64,000 nt of DNA from Echiichthys vipera (GCA_963691815.1 OY829657.1:25210243-25274242); one strand, 5' to 3'. Shown: positions 22,660-34,190, counted from the first letter of the stretch. The notes: generated from the sequence alone by a model not told the origin. Made by a program: numbers and translations.

Positions 22660-23370
22660 CAGATTGTGGTTTCGACCTTCTCTGTGTTTTTCCTTTCTTC
22701 CCGGGAAACAAGCCAACTCTAAAATTACTCTTTGGCACTCGTCTTCTTCCCTCTCTCCTTTCCTCCAGCATTTCCTTCTTTCCTTTGTCCTCTGTGTCTT
22801 CTTCATCTAGAATATTTTAAGTCCCACGTTTCTCCTTTTCTGTCCTTTCATACATCCCTACTTTTCTTTCCTCTTATTTGACCTCCATCCTTTCTTTTGT
22901 GTCTTCCATACCTCCATCTAATCCTCCTCTCTCCTCTTTCTTTTCATCCATCTTTCCATCCTTACTTTCCGGTTTACATCCGTCTTTATCTGCCTTCTGT
23001 CCTCTTTCCCTCTCTCTTTGTAACTCTTCTTCTTTTTCTTCTTCTTTATCTAGTCTTCTTCTTGCCTGTCGTCCGTCCTTTGTTCCCAATTCTCCCTCTT
23101 TTCTTCCGTCACTTCATTACTTTTCTCCTTCTATCCATCTATCTTACCTTGTCTTCAACCTAAAAAGTATTCTTCTTATTCTCTTTTCGTTTTTTTCTCT
23201 TTCAAACTGTTTGTTTTCTCTCCTCCCTAATTTCTTCTATCTTTCTCCGCCTGTCCGCCTCATATTCAAACTCTTTCTCCTCTCCTTTGTTTGTACTTTC
23301 ACAACTCCTCCTCCCTCCTTACTTGTCCTCCTCTCCTCCGTCTCTCCTTCAGAGTTGAACAGTAAAAGCT
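22660..23370. repeat. Polypyrimidine-rich tract of about 700 bp
   Basis: Mostly C/T on the plus strand (TTCTTTTTCTTCTTCTTT near 23029, CTCCTCCCTCCTTACTTG near 23307). A 173-codon Ser/Leu/Phe/Pro frame across it is compositional. Confidence 0.8.
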
Positions 23371-24070
23371 GCTCTGGCAGCGAATCCTCTCTACTGTAAA
23401 ACTTGTGACATTGAGACGTCTCAGACTTTTTCAAGCCTCAGTTTTTTTTACTTCCTGGAACTGAATGAAATCACTGAACAGCAGCAGCCAAAAAAAGCCT
23501 CTGCTTCCTGCCAAAACTATTTATACATCTTAATTCATCAAATGAACACACAGGCGTTTGAAAAAAAGGGCTATAAATAATGTATTTTATACATTTACTG
23601 TTAATGTTCTCCTTGGGGAAATAATGTGACAGCATAACTTTAAAAAAAACAATCAACCATGTGAATTTAATGTGAAGTTGCTTTGGATTTTTGAAATAAA
23701 AAATGCCCTTTGGATCAGCTCAGTTCTGTAATTTAAACAATCTTACCAAGACTTATGTAGCGTTTATATGCATTCAGTCAGAACGGCTTTAGGACTGCAC
23801 AGGATAACCAAACGAAACAAACTCTTATTTCGTAGGATAGCCAACATATTCTAGATCAACACGTGACAAGTATATCTTTAAGAAATATGACTTCTATTGA
23901 ATGCCATTAAACGAGTACGTGACTGTGACAGTAATACTGAGGCACCAAATCGCAGGCTGTCCTCATGCATTTTTTGTATAACAAAGAACCAAAAGAAACG
24001 GCCGTGGTCGACTCCCCTTCAACATTTCGTAAGATATCATGCACATTTTGTTTCGTCAATATCCTACGAA
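23371..24070. other. AT-rich sequence leading into a transposon unit
   Basis: Unremarkable until about 23830 (TTTCGTAGGATAG) and 24025 (CGTAAGATATCATGCACATT), which match the edges of the repeat described next. Confidence 0.4.
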
Positions 24071-24640
24071 CCTGCTGATGAGAAAACGTTGCAAAAGAAC
24101 TTGGTTCAGATCAGATAAAGGTGACTGTTAAGTTTAGTCTCTAAAGGTGACTGTTAAGTTTAGTCTCTAAAGGTGACTGTTAAGTTTTGTCACTAAAGAT
24201 GACTGTTAAGTTCAGTCTCTAAAGGTGACTGTTAAGTTTAGTCCCTAAAGGACTTGGTTCAGATCAGATAAAGGTGACGGTTAAGTTTAATCCCTAAAGG
24301 TGACTGTTAAGTTCAGTCTCTAAAGATGACTGTTAAGTTTAGTCCCTAAAAGACTTGGTTCAGATCAGATAAAGGTGACTGTTAAGTTTAGTCCCTAAAG
24401 GTGACTGTTAAGTTTAGTCACTAAAGATGACTGTTAAGTTTAGTCTCTAAAGGACTTGGTTCAGATCAGATAAAGGTGGTGGTTCGTCTTAATTCTTCCA
24501 GGTCCTCCAGGTCAAAGTCCTGTTTTTTTTTTAGCCATCCAACATCTCCACCCTCCTCCTTACGGGGATTTTAGCGCTTTGATACCATGTTTTCCTTCTT
24601 TTGTAGGTTTTCATAAGAGCGTTGATGAAAATACGTTCCC
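24025..24640. mobile_element. Transposon-like unit containing minisatellite family A
   Basis: The unit is bounded by CTGATGAGAAAACGTTGC (24077) and CGTTGATGAAAATACGTT (24619), similar words in the same direction. Between them lie the 26-bp array (24115-24480) and a unique part whose reverse complement (ACAGGACTTTGACC, ACCTGGAAGAATTAAGAC) matches 16.07 and 61.80 kb. No transposase reading frame, so it is non-autonomous. Superfamily not assigned. Confidence 0.6.
24115..24480. repeat. Minisatellite family A, 26-bp units with interspersed 24-bp unit
   Basis: Units read AAAGGTGACTGTTAAGTTTA plus GTCTCT. About every third to fifth unit is followed by AAAGGACTTGGTTCAGATCA plus GATA, giving a compound array. 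The same two elements appear reverse-complemented at 61.84 kb. Confidence 0.95.
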
Positions 24641-24760
24641 ACTATACAGCTCCTAATACCACACAACTATGACCGCTTCTGTAATGACAACTACTTAAAA
24701 TAAATCAAGCGTGTCAATTTGAATTGGATATGAATTCCTCTCAAACATACTGTATTTTAT
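24641..24760. other. Short unique spacer
   Basis: Nothing supported. Confidence 0.4.
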
Positions 24761-24761
24761 T

Positions 24762-24925
24762 TGTGTGTGTTTGTGTGTGTGTGTATGTGTGTGTGTGTGT
24801 GTATGTGAAAGCATGTGGAACGAGTCAGCTTTAGTTTCTGGTAAATTGTCTGGTGAGCATGGAAGCTTTTAGCTCCATTCTGTCGTTTTCAGCCCCTTTC
24901 TGCTCCTTCTGAGAATGAACAGAAT

Positions 24926-24972
<47 letters not shown>

Positions 24973-25094
24973 CCTGTTCTTCGCTTCCAATGAAATGGTT
25001 GAAGTGAAAGCATTTGTTTCCCTCTCTTTCTCTCCAAACAACCACATACTCTCCTGCAGGCTTGTATTGTGCTGCAGTTAATAAAGTGTGTTTT

Positions 25095-25131
<37 letters not shown>
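24762..25131. repeat. TG, CA, TG microsatellites
   Basis: TG at 24762-24808, CA at 24931-24971 and TG at 25099-25131. Confidence 0.96.
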
Positions 25132-25504
25132 ATCAGACCAACAGATAAGGACTGGACACTGATAAGGACTGCAGTCACTCTCTCCGCTCTGCAGACTCTC
25201 TGGTGTTTAAGACACAGTGGAGTCAGTGTTCTCACCTTCCTGCTTTCATTCCCATAATTCCGTTTTTCTCATTAGATCAGATTAACAATAATGCACTATC
25301 AGACTGAATGAATGGAGTGAAACAAAACTGCCTTTTCAGTCATATCAGGACACAGTTAGTACTAATATTTCTACTGTGTATACTGTATATATTCCATGTA
25401 GCATTCAAAGACATTTCACCGGTCAAATATTCACCAACAAATAGTTCCAGTTACCCTTCTCTTTGTGCATCAAACACAACATCATAATAAATAAGCTTTT
25501 AGGT
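25132..25504. other. Unique sequence, no gene seen
   Basis: AT-rich with TTAGATCAGATTAACAATAA near 25273. No exon. Confidence 0.35.
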
Positions 25505-25620
25505 GTTGGTGCGGGTATTTTCTTGTTAAAATGTGGACAGAACCAGGCTAACTGTTTCCCCTGCTTCCAGCCTTTATGCTAAGCTAGGATAACCACGCCC
25601 CTGGCTCGGAACTGAACATG
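25505..25620. mobile_element. Fragment of a widespread fish interspersed repeat
   Basis: ACAGAACCAGGCTAACTGTT, TCCCCTGCTTCCAGCC and TTTATGCTAAGCTAGGATAA are a well-known dispersed string in fish genomes. It is short and 5'/3' incomplete. Confidence 0.6.
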
Positions 25621-26270
25621 CAAAGTTTAAAGGGGGGGTCCCGTGAATTGGGATGGATTTTTGATTGGCTGAGTGTGTTTCTGTCTATCAAATCGAGAGT
25701 GATCCAAGATATTGTTTTCTCCTTTTGTTATAGTAAAGTAAAACTGTATTCTTATATGCCTACATATTTGTTATAACCTTTTTATATAACTTTTTTTATC
25801 GTAAATCATTATTCTATATTGATGTATTGACTGTTAGAGTACATGTTTTCTCTAAATGCGTTTATTGTATGCACCCAACACCATCCCATTATTTTAATCT
25901 TTGCTCTCATCAAAGCCACCACACTCAGTTCTGTCATTTTGTCTCACAGAACACAGCAGTTTCTGATCTACTGCTGCCACGGGTTGGTTTTTATCAGTTT
26001 TTCAAACTACACTACAAAAAAAATATCGTGCAAGACTAGTCTTTGTAGGATTTTTTTTAACGCAAGAAATACATTTCAAGTCAACTGAATTTTGCAAGAA
26101 ATGTTAAGTTGACTTTACTTGATAAAATGTATTTGTAACGTCCAAAGTGTGTATGTAGTCTACACAATATTCTGATGCAAAAAGTTGTATATCAGGCAGG
26201 ATTTGTTTATTTTTTATCAGTGATGGAGTCATCATAAGACCAGCTGCTCCTGTGTTCTGTGAGGTAAAAT
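25621..26270. other. AT-rich sequence, partly repeat-derived
   Basis: No exon signature. The short open frames near 25827-26088 have no recognisable content. Confidence 0.35.
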
Positions 26271-26273
26271 CAC

Positions 26274-26456
26274 TTTTTTCATCAATGGAGCCTGGTGGTT
26301 TTGATGAGAGCAAAGATAACAGCTTCAGTTCCCCTTTTTGCAAACCTAAACAGCGCTGTCTGACAGCGAGGTAAAGCTATGAAAATATTGTGCACTTTTT
26401 TAAAGGTGTCTAAAAACCGTCCACAGCATTTCAAAATATCTGAACTGTCCCTTTAG
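26274..26456. mobile_element. Dispersed repeat, copy 1 (partner at 34.02-34.19 kb)
   Basis: TCAATGGAGCCTGGTGGTTTTGA (26281 on) matches TCAATGGAGTCTGGTGGTTTTGA (34029 on). Both end in AATATC.GAA.TGTCCCTTTA. Same orientation, diverged between. Confidence 0.65.
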
Positions 26457-26619
26457 CCTGAAAGCAGGTGTTTGACCTCCAAAGCGTAAAAACACAGATA
26501 TGGTATCAAAGCATATATGTTGACTTCATGCCATAGTTGTGATGCACATATATAGTAGGGAGAAATAATCAATATAAACTTTGTTATTGAATATGATAGG
26601 GGCTTTTCACATTGTCAGA

Positions 26620-27480
26620 AATCACCGTTTTGTGCGGGTCGTGTATTTAGCACCTCAGCCTGAACCAGAGTGCGACAGCGGATGAAACTCTCCCGGTGTG
26701 TCTGGAAACCTTCCTGCCTCTAAATCAGTGCTGAAGGTTTAATATGAGCTGCCGTGACTTTCCGCCGCTCCAACTCCACATTTAAAAGAAGATGATTTGG
26801 ACCCTGACGGCTTATAATTAATTAACACCCACCTCCTTTGCCGCCGCCGAAGTCTCTCCATTTCTTTTTTTGGTTCTCGCTCCACTCACTCTTTCCTTCT
26901 TTTTTGATGCTCTTTCTTTCTCTCTTCCCATCCCTCTCTCCTCCGATCACCAGTGGCATTCAGCCGTTTCCCATCCGACACATAATGTTCATCTCGGCAA
27001 CTTAATTACGCTTAAATGGGAATCGGCTGAGGACAGAGAGATGGAGGAGGGATGGAGGGAGGATATGAGACCAGAGGGATGGAGGCGAATAGCAAACCAG
27101 GATTTTCTCTTTGCGGATGAAAATATCTTGTAGAAAGTGCTGGAAACACTCTCTTCCATGAGAATTCCCCTCCTCCTCCTCCTCCTTCTATATCAATCCT
27201 TTTCCTAACATCACCTGTCTCTCTCTTTTCTTAGACGGTTGGTCAGAGATCATTAATCTTCAACTATTGAGGTAGCTTCCTCCGTGGACCGCGGAGCGAA
27301 CTGATTCGGGATCAGTTTCTACGGTTACCGGGCTGTAATAAGAGGTGAAACGAGGTGAAAAGATGACTGCCGATCACTCCCTAAGTGCTGCTATTTGAGC
27401 TGAATTACTCACAGATTTGCAATCAAATGGTGTATCGGAAAACACATCAGGAGTCAGAGTGATCGCCCTCGAATGCTTTT
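26620..27480. other. Repeat-poor block, candidate regulatory elements
   Basis: 26790-26835 (GACGGCTTATAATTAATTAA) and 26940-27035 (CACATAATGTTCATCTCGGC, ACTTAATTACGCTTAAATGG) have the texture of conserved elements. 27240-27480 is also free of repeats, apart from a short (CCT)n at about 27168-27186. Inference only. Confidence 0.25.
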
Positions 27481-28640
27481 GATTCATTCAGGAATTTGTC
27501 TCGTCTACCGTGTGTGTATTTGAGAGTGAGACACTTTGTCAGGATTAAGAGTATAACTTCCTGTCTGGAGTGACACAGTCAATGCTCTTTTTAGCTCTTA
27601 CAGCGACGTGGCAGTGTCGGGCAGTTGGTCAACTGAAATAACTCTGCGAATATTACACACGCTGCCAATGATTGTTTTGTACAGACATCTGTGCACGAAT
27701 CTTTCAATATTCGGGGATCCCCGACTCTTTATCCAGAGCCATCGGCAAGATGAAGTATTTAGATTTACAGTGAAATGATGTCTCAACAGTTGCCCTGACG
27801 GCAAAACCGCATACTTGGTCGTCATCTCCCCACCTCTAACCCCGCGGCGTCACATAACAACAACAACAGTTCTTCTGTGAGAGGAGAGAGACGGACCCAT
27901 AGACTGTTTACTGAACTGTACTCTGAGCCACATGCATAGGAATGAATTAGGCCGACACCAGATTTCTCCCTTTTCCCTGATGCTCTGAATAAGGAGCTAA
28001 ATTGGTCGCTAGTAGCTTTTTATAGATAAAGTTGTTAAGAAGGTCGCAAAAAGTAGTGAGACAGTGCCTGCCTGTGAGTGCTTTTGGATGGGGAAGGGGC
28101 TCCCAGCAGAACCCTCTGCTCGTTGAGGACACTAACTACAGAGTGATTGGTGCATCAGAGTCCAAAACAGCACAAAAGTCTCCACGAACACCAGAAACAG
28201 TGACACATTTCTCTCTAGGATGGAGGAGGATTTGGGAAGTCTCCGTCTCTTCTGCTCTGTTGTTGGTGTATTTCTGTGGCAGTTACAGCTCCACATCAAG
28301 GCCTGGCATGTGTATTACAGCGTTTTTAGTCGGTTTCACTGGTTTCCTGTGGATGCAGAGATTTCTTGAGCCGAGTCCGTGTGGATAGAAAACTTTTTAA
28401 GAACAAAGGAGAAGAAAAAGGTCGTTTTTAATCGTGTGGAGACTAAAATGGAACACTGACTAACACTGCAGCCTCTAGAGGCCACTGCCAGGCCTTATAT
28501 TTAGATTTATATATTTAATACGTTTATTATTAGTTTTGTTTAATAGAAAACTTAGAAATCTGCAGTTAGCAACAGATAGAAACACAACAACATAGTCTCA
28601 ATTGTCGACAGCACATGTATAGAAGTTATTATACAGAAAT
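27481..28640. other. Non-coding sequence, possibly old repeats
   Basis: The plus-strand frame 28032-28388 (118 codons) has no recognisable domain. Its surroundings (TTTCACTGGTTTCCTGTGGA, GTGTGGATAGAAAACTTTTT) read like diverged dispersed repeat. No exon assigned. Confidence 0.35.
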
Positions 28641-28642
28641 AT

Positions 28643-28646
<4 letters not shown>

Positions 28647-28726
<80 letters not shown>

Positions 28727-28732
28727 ACACAC
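28647..28732. repeat. (CA)n microsatellite, about 86 bp
   Basis: CA array with a single CG near its 3' end. Confidence 0.97.
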
Positions 28733-29214
28733 TGAGCCCTGCAGTGGCGTTATTATGTGTGGTGACAGTGTGACAGAGAATAATGGAGACATGTGGCCTC
28801 GTTCACCTCTGTGTCTGTTAAATTAATGAGTAACAGCTTCACACTAAACTCCTGCAGCTCACTCTGTCTCGTGTTACAGTCCAGACAAATTAACAGCAGA
28901 TTAACACCGAAGAGAGCAGCAGTCTGTCTGCTCACTTCATCTGCTTTAGAATCTCCAACGACAAGACAGCTGAAGATGCTGAGACAACCGGTGGTTAGCA
29001 TCTTACACTGCGGCTCTTGTTTAGTGCTTGCTGTCACGGAGGAAAAACAACATCATCAGATAACGAATCAACAGCCTGCATTAATAAACGAGAGGGAGCT
29101 TCAGGAATTCATGAAGAGTAAATTTATAACAAAATAATGATAATAAATCAAACCTCTTTAATACAAAGTAATTAAAGAAACCATTGCAGGTTGTAACACA
29201 TTGACTGTGCGTGA
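28733..29214. other. Unique sequence, no gene seen
   Basis: Open frames occur on both strands over 28753-29137 but neither shows domain content or splice context. Confidence 0.35.
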
Positions 29215-29330
29215 GTTTATACTAACTATTTCCATTTGATACTTTTCTCCACTACATTTCAGAGGGAAATAAGATACATTTTATTTAACAGAATTCATTT
29301 GACATGTATAGTTAGTTTTTACGGGAAAAA
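29215..29330. mobile_element. Fragment of a fish interspersed repeat
   Basis: ATACTTTTCTCCACTACATT then TCAGAGGGAAATAAG is a phrase common in dispersed fish repeats. Related phrases occur at 30325 and 47.45-47.58 kb. Confidence 0.45.
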
Positions 29331-29391
29331 AATGAAATGCTCATATCATATGATGCTACTCTACACTAAAATACAACATATTTAAAATGGT

Positions 29392-29702
29392 CTGATCAGC
29401 ACTGTCGCCTTACAACGAGAGGGTTCCCGGTTCGAAACCCGGCTGGGGCCCATCGGTGTGGAGTTTGCATGTTCTCCCCGTGTCTGCGTGGGTTTTCTCC
29501 AGGTTCTCCAGTTTCCTCCCACAGTCCAAAGACATGCAGGTGTTCGGTTCATTGATGACTCTAAAATTGCCCGTAGGTGTGAGTGGTTGTCTGTCTCTGT
29601 TCGTCTCTATGTGCCCTGCAACGCCCGATGTCAGCTGGGATTGGCTCCAGCCCCCCCGCGACCCCAACAGGGACAAGCGGTTGAAGATGAATGAATGAAT
29701 GA
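29392..29702 (+). mobile_element. tRNA-derived SINE with L2/CR1-like 3' region
   Basis: A pol III B box is clear (GGTTCGAAACC, 29430-29440), preceded by GCACTGTCGCC, but the 5' A-box part is missing, so the copy is 5'-truncated. The body GTGGAGTTTGCATGTTCTCC, GTGGGTTTTCTCCAGG, CCACAGTCCAAAGACATGCA and the end ...GGGACAAGCGG followed by (GAAT)n is the standard 3' part shared with L2-type LINEs in fish, which supplies the retrotransposition tail. The segment between CCCTGCAACG and CCCGATGTCAGC looks internally shortened. Inactive copy. Confidence 0.85.
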
Positions 29703-29729
29703 TTCAAACCAGATAATATAATAAGTAAG

Positions 29730-30070
29730 GGTAATACATGCAGACGTCCCATCCAGTCTTAAAAGTTGCAAAGGTATATACACGCAAATGCCACATCTGG
29801 TCTCATAGGTATATACATGTAGACGTCACATTCCGTCTCACACACAAACTTTGCATTTGGTCTTAAAGGTATATACACACAAATGCCACATACGGTTTTA
29901 ATGGTATATACAGTACATACAAACATTGCATACGGTCTTAAAGGTATATATACGCAAATGTCACATTCCGGTCTCATATGTATATGCATGTTTAATATGG
30001 TCTTAAAGGTATATACACGCAAACATTATATCTGGTCTTAAAGGTATATACATGAACATTGCATTTGGAC
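29730..30070. repeat. 35-bp minisatellite, about nine diverged copies
   Basis: Each unit carries TCTTAAAGGTATATACACGC plus a CAAAC/TGCCACATCTGG-type segment. The best copies are at about 30001-30070. The array starts about 30 bases after the SINE tail. Confidence 0.85.
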
Positions 30071-30079
30071 TAAATGGGT

Positions 30080-30900
30080 TAATCCGTGAATCCAACGTTT
30101 CTTGCTCTCAAAATGTATTAAAATGACTATTAGAGTAAGAGAAAGCAAAGGTGTTGTTGTTGTTGTTTTTGAGCTGATATTCATAACATTGACAGACATG
30201 GTCTGACAGAATGATGCCCTTATAAAGAAATCACAGAACATAGAATGCCGTGATTGACCAATCAGAAGTGAGCATTTGACGATTGCTTTATACTTTAAGT
30301 AAACGTTCATGCTAATAATTTAGTGCTTTTACTTAAGTAACATTTTGAAGTGAGGATTTAAAGATATACTCCTTCAGATGTTGATGTATTTAAGTGTGTT
30401 TTCAGTTCAGTTTCAGTGAGTTAAAACAATGGTGACTGATCATGTGACTCACTTATGAAAGCCTGTGTATACAAAGTATACAAATACCAGCTAGTAGTAG
30501 CTAAATATAATGCGTTTAAATTATTTATTCTAACTTTAAATTGTCCTTCATTTCCTGCACTGAAGTAACTCAAATCCTTTTTTTTTAGTCACCAGTGTTA
30601 CAGTTTTGGCTTTTACTGAATTCTGGGTAGTTTAATGATACTGTGTGTATGTTACCGCCAGTTTGGCATGTACGTCTCTAAATACGGTGATACCCAAAAC
30701 TTCCACATGCCGTCGCCTCAGAGTCTTTGTTTCAAATGCTTTTATCAAGCTGCTGATTTCATCCCAACCATCAGGTTTCTGCAGAGTCCTGTCTTCAGCT
30801 GAACGACTGATATGAAGGAGATCTTTGAACACGTCTGTTTCTGTGAGTCAGGTTTAACAGGAAACAGGAAAATGTTGAATGGCGAGTGAGCGCCGTTCAG
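30080..30900. other. Mostly unique sequence with repeat fragments
   Basis: A (GTT)5 run lies near 30150. TTTTACTTAAGTAACATTTTG (30327 on) is a common fish repeat phrase. No exon supported. Confidence 0.4.
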
Positions 30901-31015
30901 TGCTGGCAGGTCATCTCGTGTTAATCCTGACTGCTGCTGGTCCACGTACACTCCCACTGCGGCCGTCCACCGCCTTGTTCCCTTCACGCACAGTAGGCTG
31001 CCACTTAATTAACGG

Positions 31016-31068
<53 letters not shown>

Positions 31069-31320
31069 CACGCCCTTTTCCAACGTATTATGGTGTTCAG
31101 CCGTTCCCAGTGCGAGTATTCAGGGGCTTGTTCAGTTCACCACTGGGGCGTCAGGGCCCCTACCTAATTACACTGTGTGTGTGGGTGTGTGTCTGCAAGA
31201 ACATATCTGGCTTCTAGGTGTGTGTGTGTGTGTGTGTGTGGTACAGTAGGCTGGTTCCTAATTACTGTCTGCTCCTTATATTCCCTCAGTGCCAATACCT
31301 TCCTGCCTCACTGAACCCTC
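30900..31320. other. Unique blocks between TG arrays
   Basis: 30900-31019 (GTTAATCCTGACTGCTGCTG, CCACTTAATTAACGG) and 31070-31170 look constrained by texture, split by TG arrays at 31020-31068, 31174-31190 and 31219-31240. Confidence 0.3.
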
Positions 31321-31322
<2 letters not shown>

Positions 31323-31418
<96 letters not shown>

Positions 31419-31502
31419 CGAGAGAGAGAGAATCATGTACTCTGACAAATTCAGACACAAGAGAAGCCTCAAATCTCATGAGGCTTTGGACTGACACAAG
31501 TA

Positions 31503-31573
<71 letters not shown>

Positions 31574-31598
31574 GCACACACACACACACACACACACA
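31323..31598. repeat. Facing (TG)n-(AG)n and (CA)n arrays
   Basis: A TG array (31323-31403) runs directly into AG (31404-31430). After about 75 bases of unique sequence a CA array follows (31504-31598) with CGCACGC variants. The TG and CA arms are complementary over 80 or more bases. Confidence 0.96.
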
Positions 31599-31639
31599 CG
31601 GTATCTGCAGTCTGACGGTGGACATGTCTCCTCTCCTCC

Positions 31640-32070
31640 AGTGTCACCCACATTCACACACTAATTTGAACACAAACTAACTGAAATTGTCATCTGCACA
31701 GTTAGAAACACGTTTCTGTTTGCTTCTCCTCTTCCTCTGAAACATGAGGCATGGAGAGATAACAGATAAATGCAAGAAAACAGGGCAGTTATTCATTAAC
31801 TGATGAATATATATCAGTTAAACAGTTAAAAATCTACTGCAGGAAACACATCGACTCGTACAACCACACCTTGCAAAAACAGCCAAGCAACCTTTTGAAA
31901 AGCAAGGTTCGTGTTTGGTGTTTGGTGACAGCTAAGGTTCAGCATCAAACCCGCCTGGTTAAGATTGTAAAAAAGATTGTGGTTTGGTTTACTACGTCTG
32001 GGACATGAACAGAAAGGGGAAAGGAACCCTAATCACCTTGGTGAAAAGTCCTGTGATCCGTGACCTGCAT
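31640..32070. other. Unique sequence, no gene seen
   Basis: No tandem or exon feature supported. Confidence 0.4.
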
Positions 32071-32079
32071 CCTTAAGTG

Positions 32080-32540
32080 GAGATTTGTCTCCTAAAGGCT
32101 CATTTATGCTCTACATTAGATACAAGCCTTCTATCCGTACATCTGCACTTATCCTGCAAGATTGTGGATACGGACCGATACGGACGAAACATTGCAGTAC
32201 CATCGGAAATTGTGGGGGCAGTGTCGTGCATTGTACCCAAGAAAGTGCCATTAATAGCAAACACAACGCAAGAAAAAGAATGGCGACCGCAAGTCGCTCA
32301 GCCTCACTGACCGGCACACTGTACGAGCTCCCATGCTTAATGTGAGGAACCACCCCGTGAAGCGAGTCATCAAAATCCCAGACGGACCTCCTGAAATACG
32401 GAAAGTGACGTTTCTCGTCAATTTATTTTATCTGTAAAACGGACGACTGGAATTCTCCACGCAGGATCCTTATCTCCTCCTTCGTCGCCATGTTTGTTGT
32501 TGAGCGACGCCCTCTAGAGGATGTTTTGCTCAACGTCCAA
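32080..32540. mobile_element. Possible DNA-transposon remnant
   Basis: AAAGGCTCATTTATGCTCTA, GTGGATACGGACCGATACGG and AATGGCGACCGCAAGTCGCT are phrases I associate with dispersed fish DNA elements. Short open frames here carry no recognisable transposase. Low certainty. Confidence 0.3.
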
Positions 32541-32570
32541 TCCACTGTGGATGACACATGAAATCATTCA

Positions 32571-32822
32571 ATTCAATTCAATTCAATTCAATTTCAATTT
32601 AATTCAATTTTGTTTACAGTGCTAAATCATAACAAAAGTCATCTCAGGACACTTTACAGAGTAGGTAAAGACCACACTCTATGACTTATATATGGTTTAC
32701 ATAGACCCAACAATTCCCCCGTAGAGCACGGTGGTCACAAAACCTTCCCTTTAACAGACAGGAACCTCAGACAGACCCAGCTGTGTGGAGGACGGACATC
32801 TGTCTGCACCGGTTGGGGAAAA
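32571..32822 (-). mobile_element. Common fish short interspersed repeat with (TTGAA)n tail
   Basis: ATTCA pentamers (32571-32610) adjoin ACAGTGCTAAATCATAACAA, CATCTCAGGACACTTTACAG, ATAGACCCAACAATTCCCCC, CCTTCCCTTTAACAGACAGG and CACCGGTTGGGG, a string highly repeated in fish genomes. The pentamer is read as the 3' tail, hence minus orientation. No coding capacity. Family name not assigned. Confidence 0.65.
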
Positions 32823-32829
32823 GCTGGTT

Positions 32830-33290
32830 TAAAAGCAACACAAATCATAAGGGCAGTGACGATGATAACGTACGTCTCTATTTACACACAAAATTGGAGC
32901 ATAAATATTATGTTATTCTATTATATTATATATAGCTTTTATATTATGTCTCCTGCTTTTAGTACGTGAAATACACTCAAAATGAATAAGTAGAAAATGC
33001 ACGTATTGCATGCACGTATTGCTTTCAGTTGTTACGTGCAGGAAAAATGAACAGCCTGTACCCTTATTAAAAGTATTCAAAGTGACTGTTCCTTTAATTT
33101 ACTGACTCAAAAAAAGAATAGGATTCATCTTTGAAGTTATTGTTTTTTTATCCTTTTGATGACTGGATATGCCAAAACGCTGATTCATAAAAGTAAAAAA
33201 GGCTGCGTCAGAGTTACAAGTGTCTTTATTTTGAGATGATTTGTTTGCCTGTCAACTTTAATTTACAGATTTACACCTTTGAGGCAAAAT
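32830..33290. other. AT-rich unique sequence
   Basis: No feature supported. Confidence 0.4.
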
Positions 33291-33299
33291 AACAGCGAA

Positions 33300-33434
33300 C
33301 CATATTTCTCTCCTCTCCATCTCCCTGCCTTTTTTTTGCTTATCGTTACTTCCATTTTTCTCTCCATCATCCCCTCATCCGTCTCCCTGTTGACATGCTC
33401 TGTCCCCATTTGTCTTTCTCCATGTTGCCGCTTC

Positions 33435-33515
<81 letters not shown>

Positions 33516-33583
33516 TCCTCTTTTGTCCTTGACTCTCACACACACCAGCTGGCACTCAGCCAAGAGGAGAGACAGCAGAGATG

Positions 33584-33618
<35 letters not shown>
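33300..33618. repeat. (CT)n tract and (CA)n array
   Basis: CT dinucleotides at about 33438-33511 lie inside a wider pyrimidine-rich region, followed by CA at 33584-33617. Confidence 0.93.
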
Positions 33619-33619
<1 letters not shown>

Positions 33620-33697
33620 AAGCTACAGCAGAGGGATGACATCAAGAGAGAGGGAAAACAGCAAAAAGGGACGATGAAGACATAACTGGAGGGGGGG

Positions 33698-33830
<133 letters not shown>

Positions 33831-34021
33831 GATTGAGATGGGACAGAGAGTCTTAATTACTCAGTAAAGAGACAGCCGATTCAAATCTCCTCAAAACACT
33901 GTAGAATAACTACAGAGCACCTTTGAGTCCCCCCCGACAAATATCCAGTGACATTTTTAACTTGTTATTTTCCACTCACATTGAAGTGGACGTTTGCGTT
34001 CTGTAACCGTAAAAAGACATG

Positions 34022-34190
34022 TTTTTGTCAATGGAGTCTGGTGGTTTTGAACAGACACGTATACACCCTCACAGGTCCTTCTCACTGCTGATAATGGTGT
34101 TTTCCCACAGCTGTTCATTTCTAATTGTGTACGATAGATCAATACTTCATACAAACACACTTCACAATATCGGAAGTGTCCCTTTAATAC
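34022..34190. mobile_element. Dispersed repeat, copy 2 (partner at 26.27 kb)
   Basis: It shares the first and last blocks with the 26.27-kb copy, as given there. Confidence 0.6.

Noticed and set aside
24115..24480. CRISPR-like array
   Set aside because: Units are contiguous with no unique spacers, and the sequence is eukaryotic. The same applies to the arrays at 21.2, 50.4, 57.6 and 61.9 kb.
28032..28388. 118-codon plus-strand frame as a possible gene
   Set aside because: No domain, no biased codon use, no splice sites in register, and the neighbourhood reads like diverged dispersed repeat.
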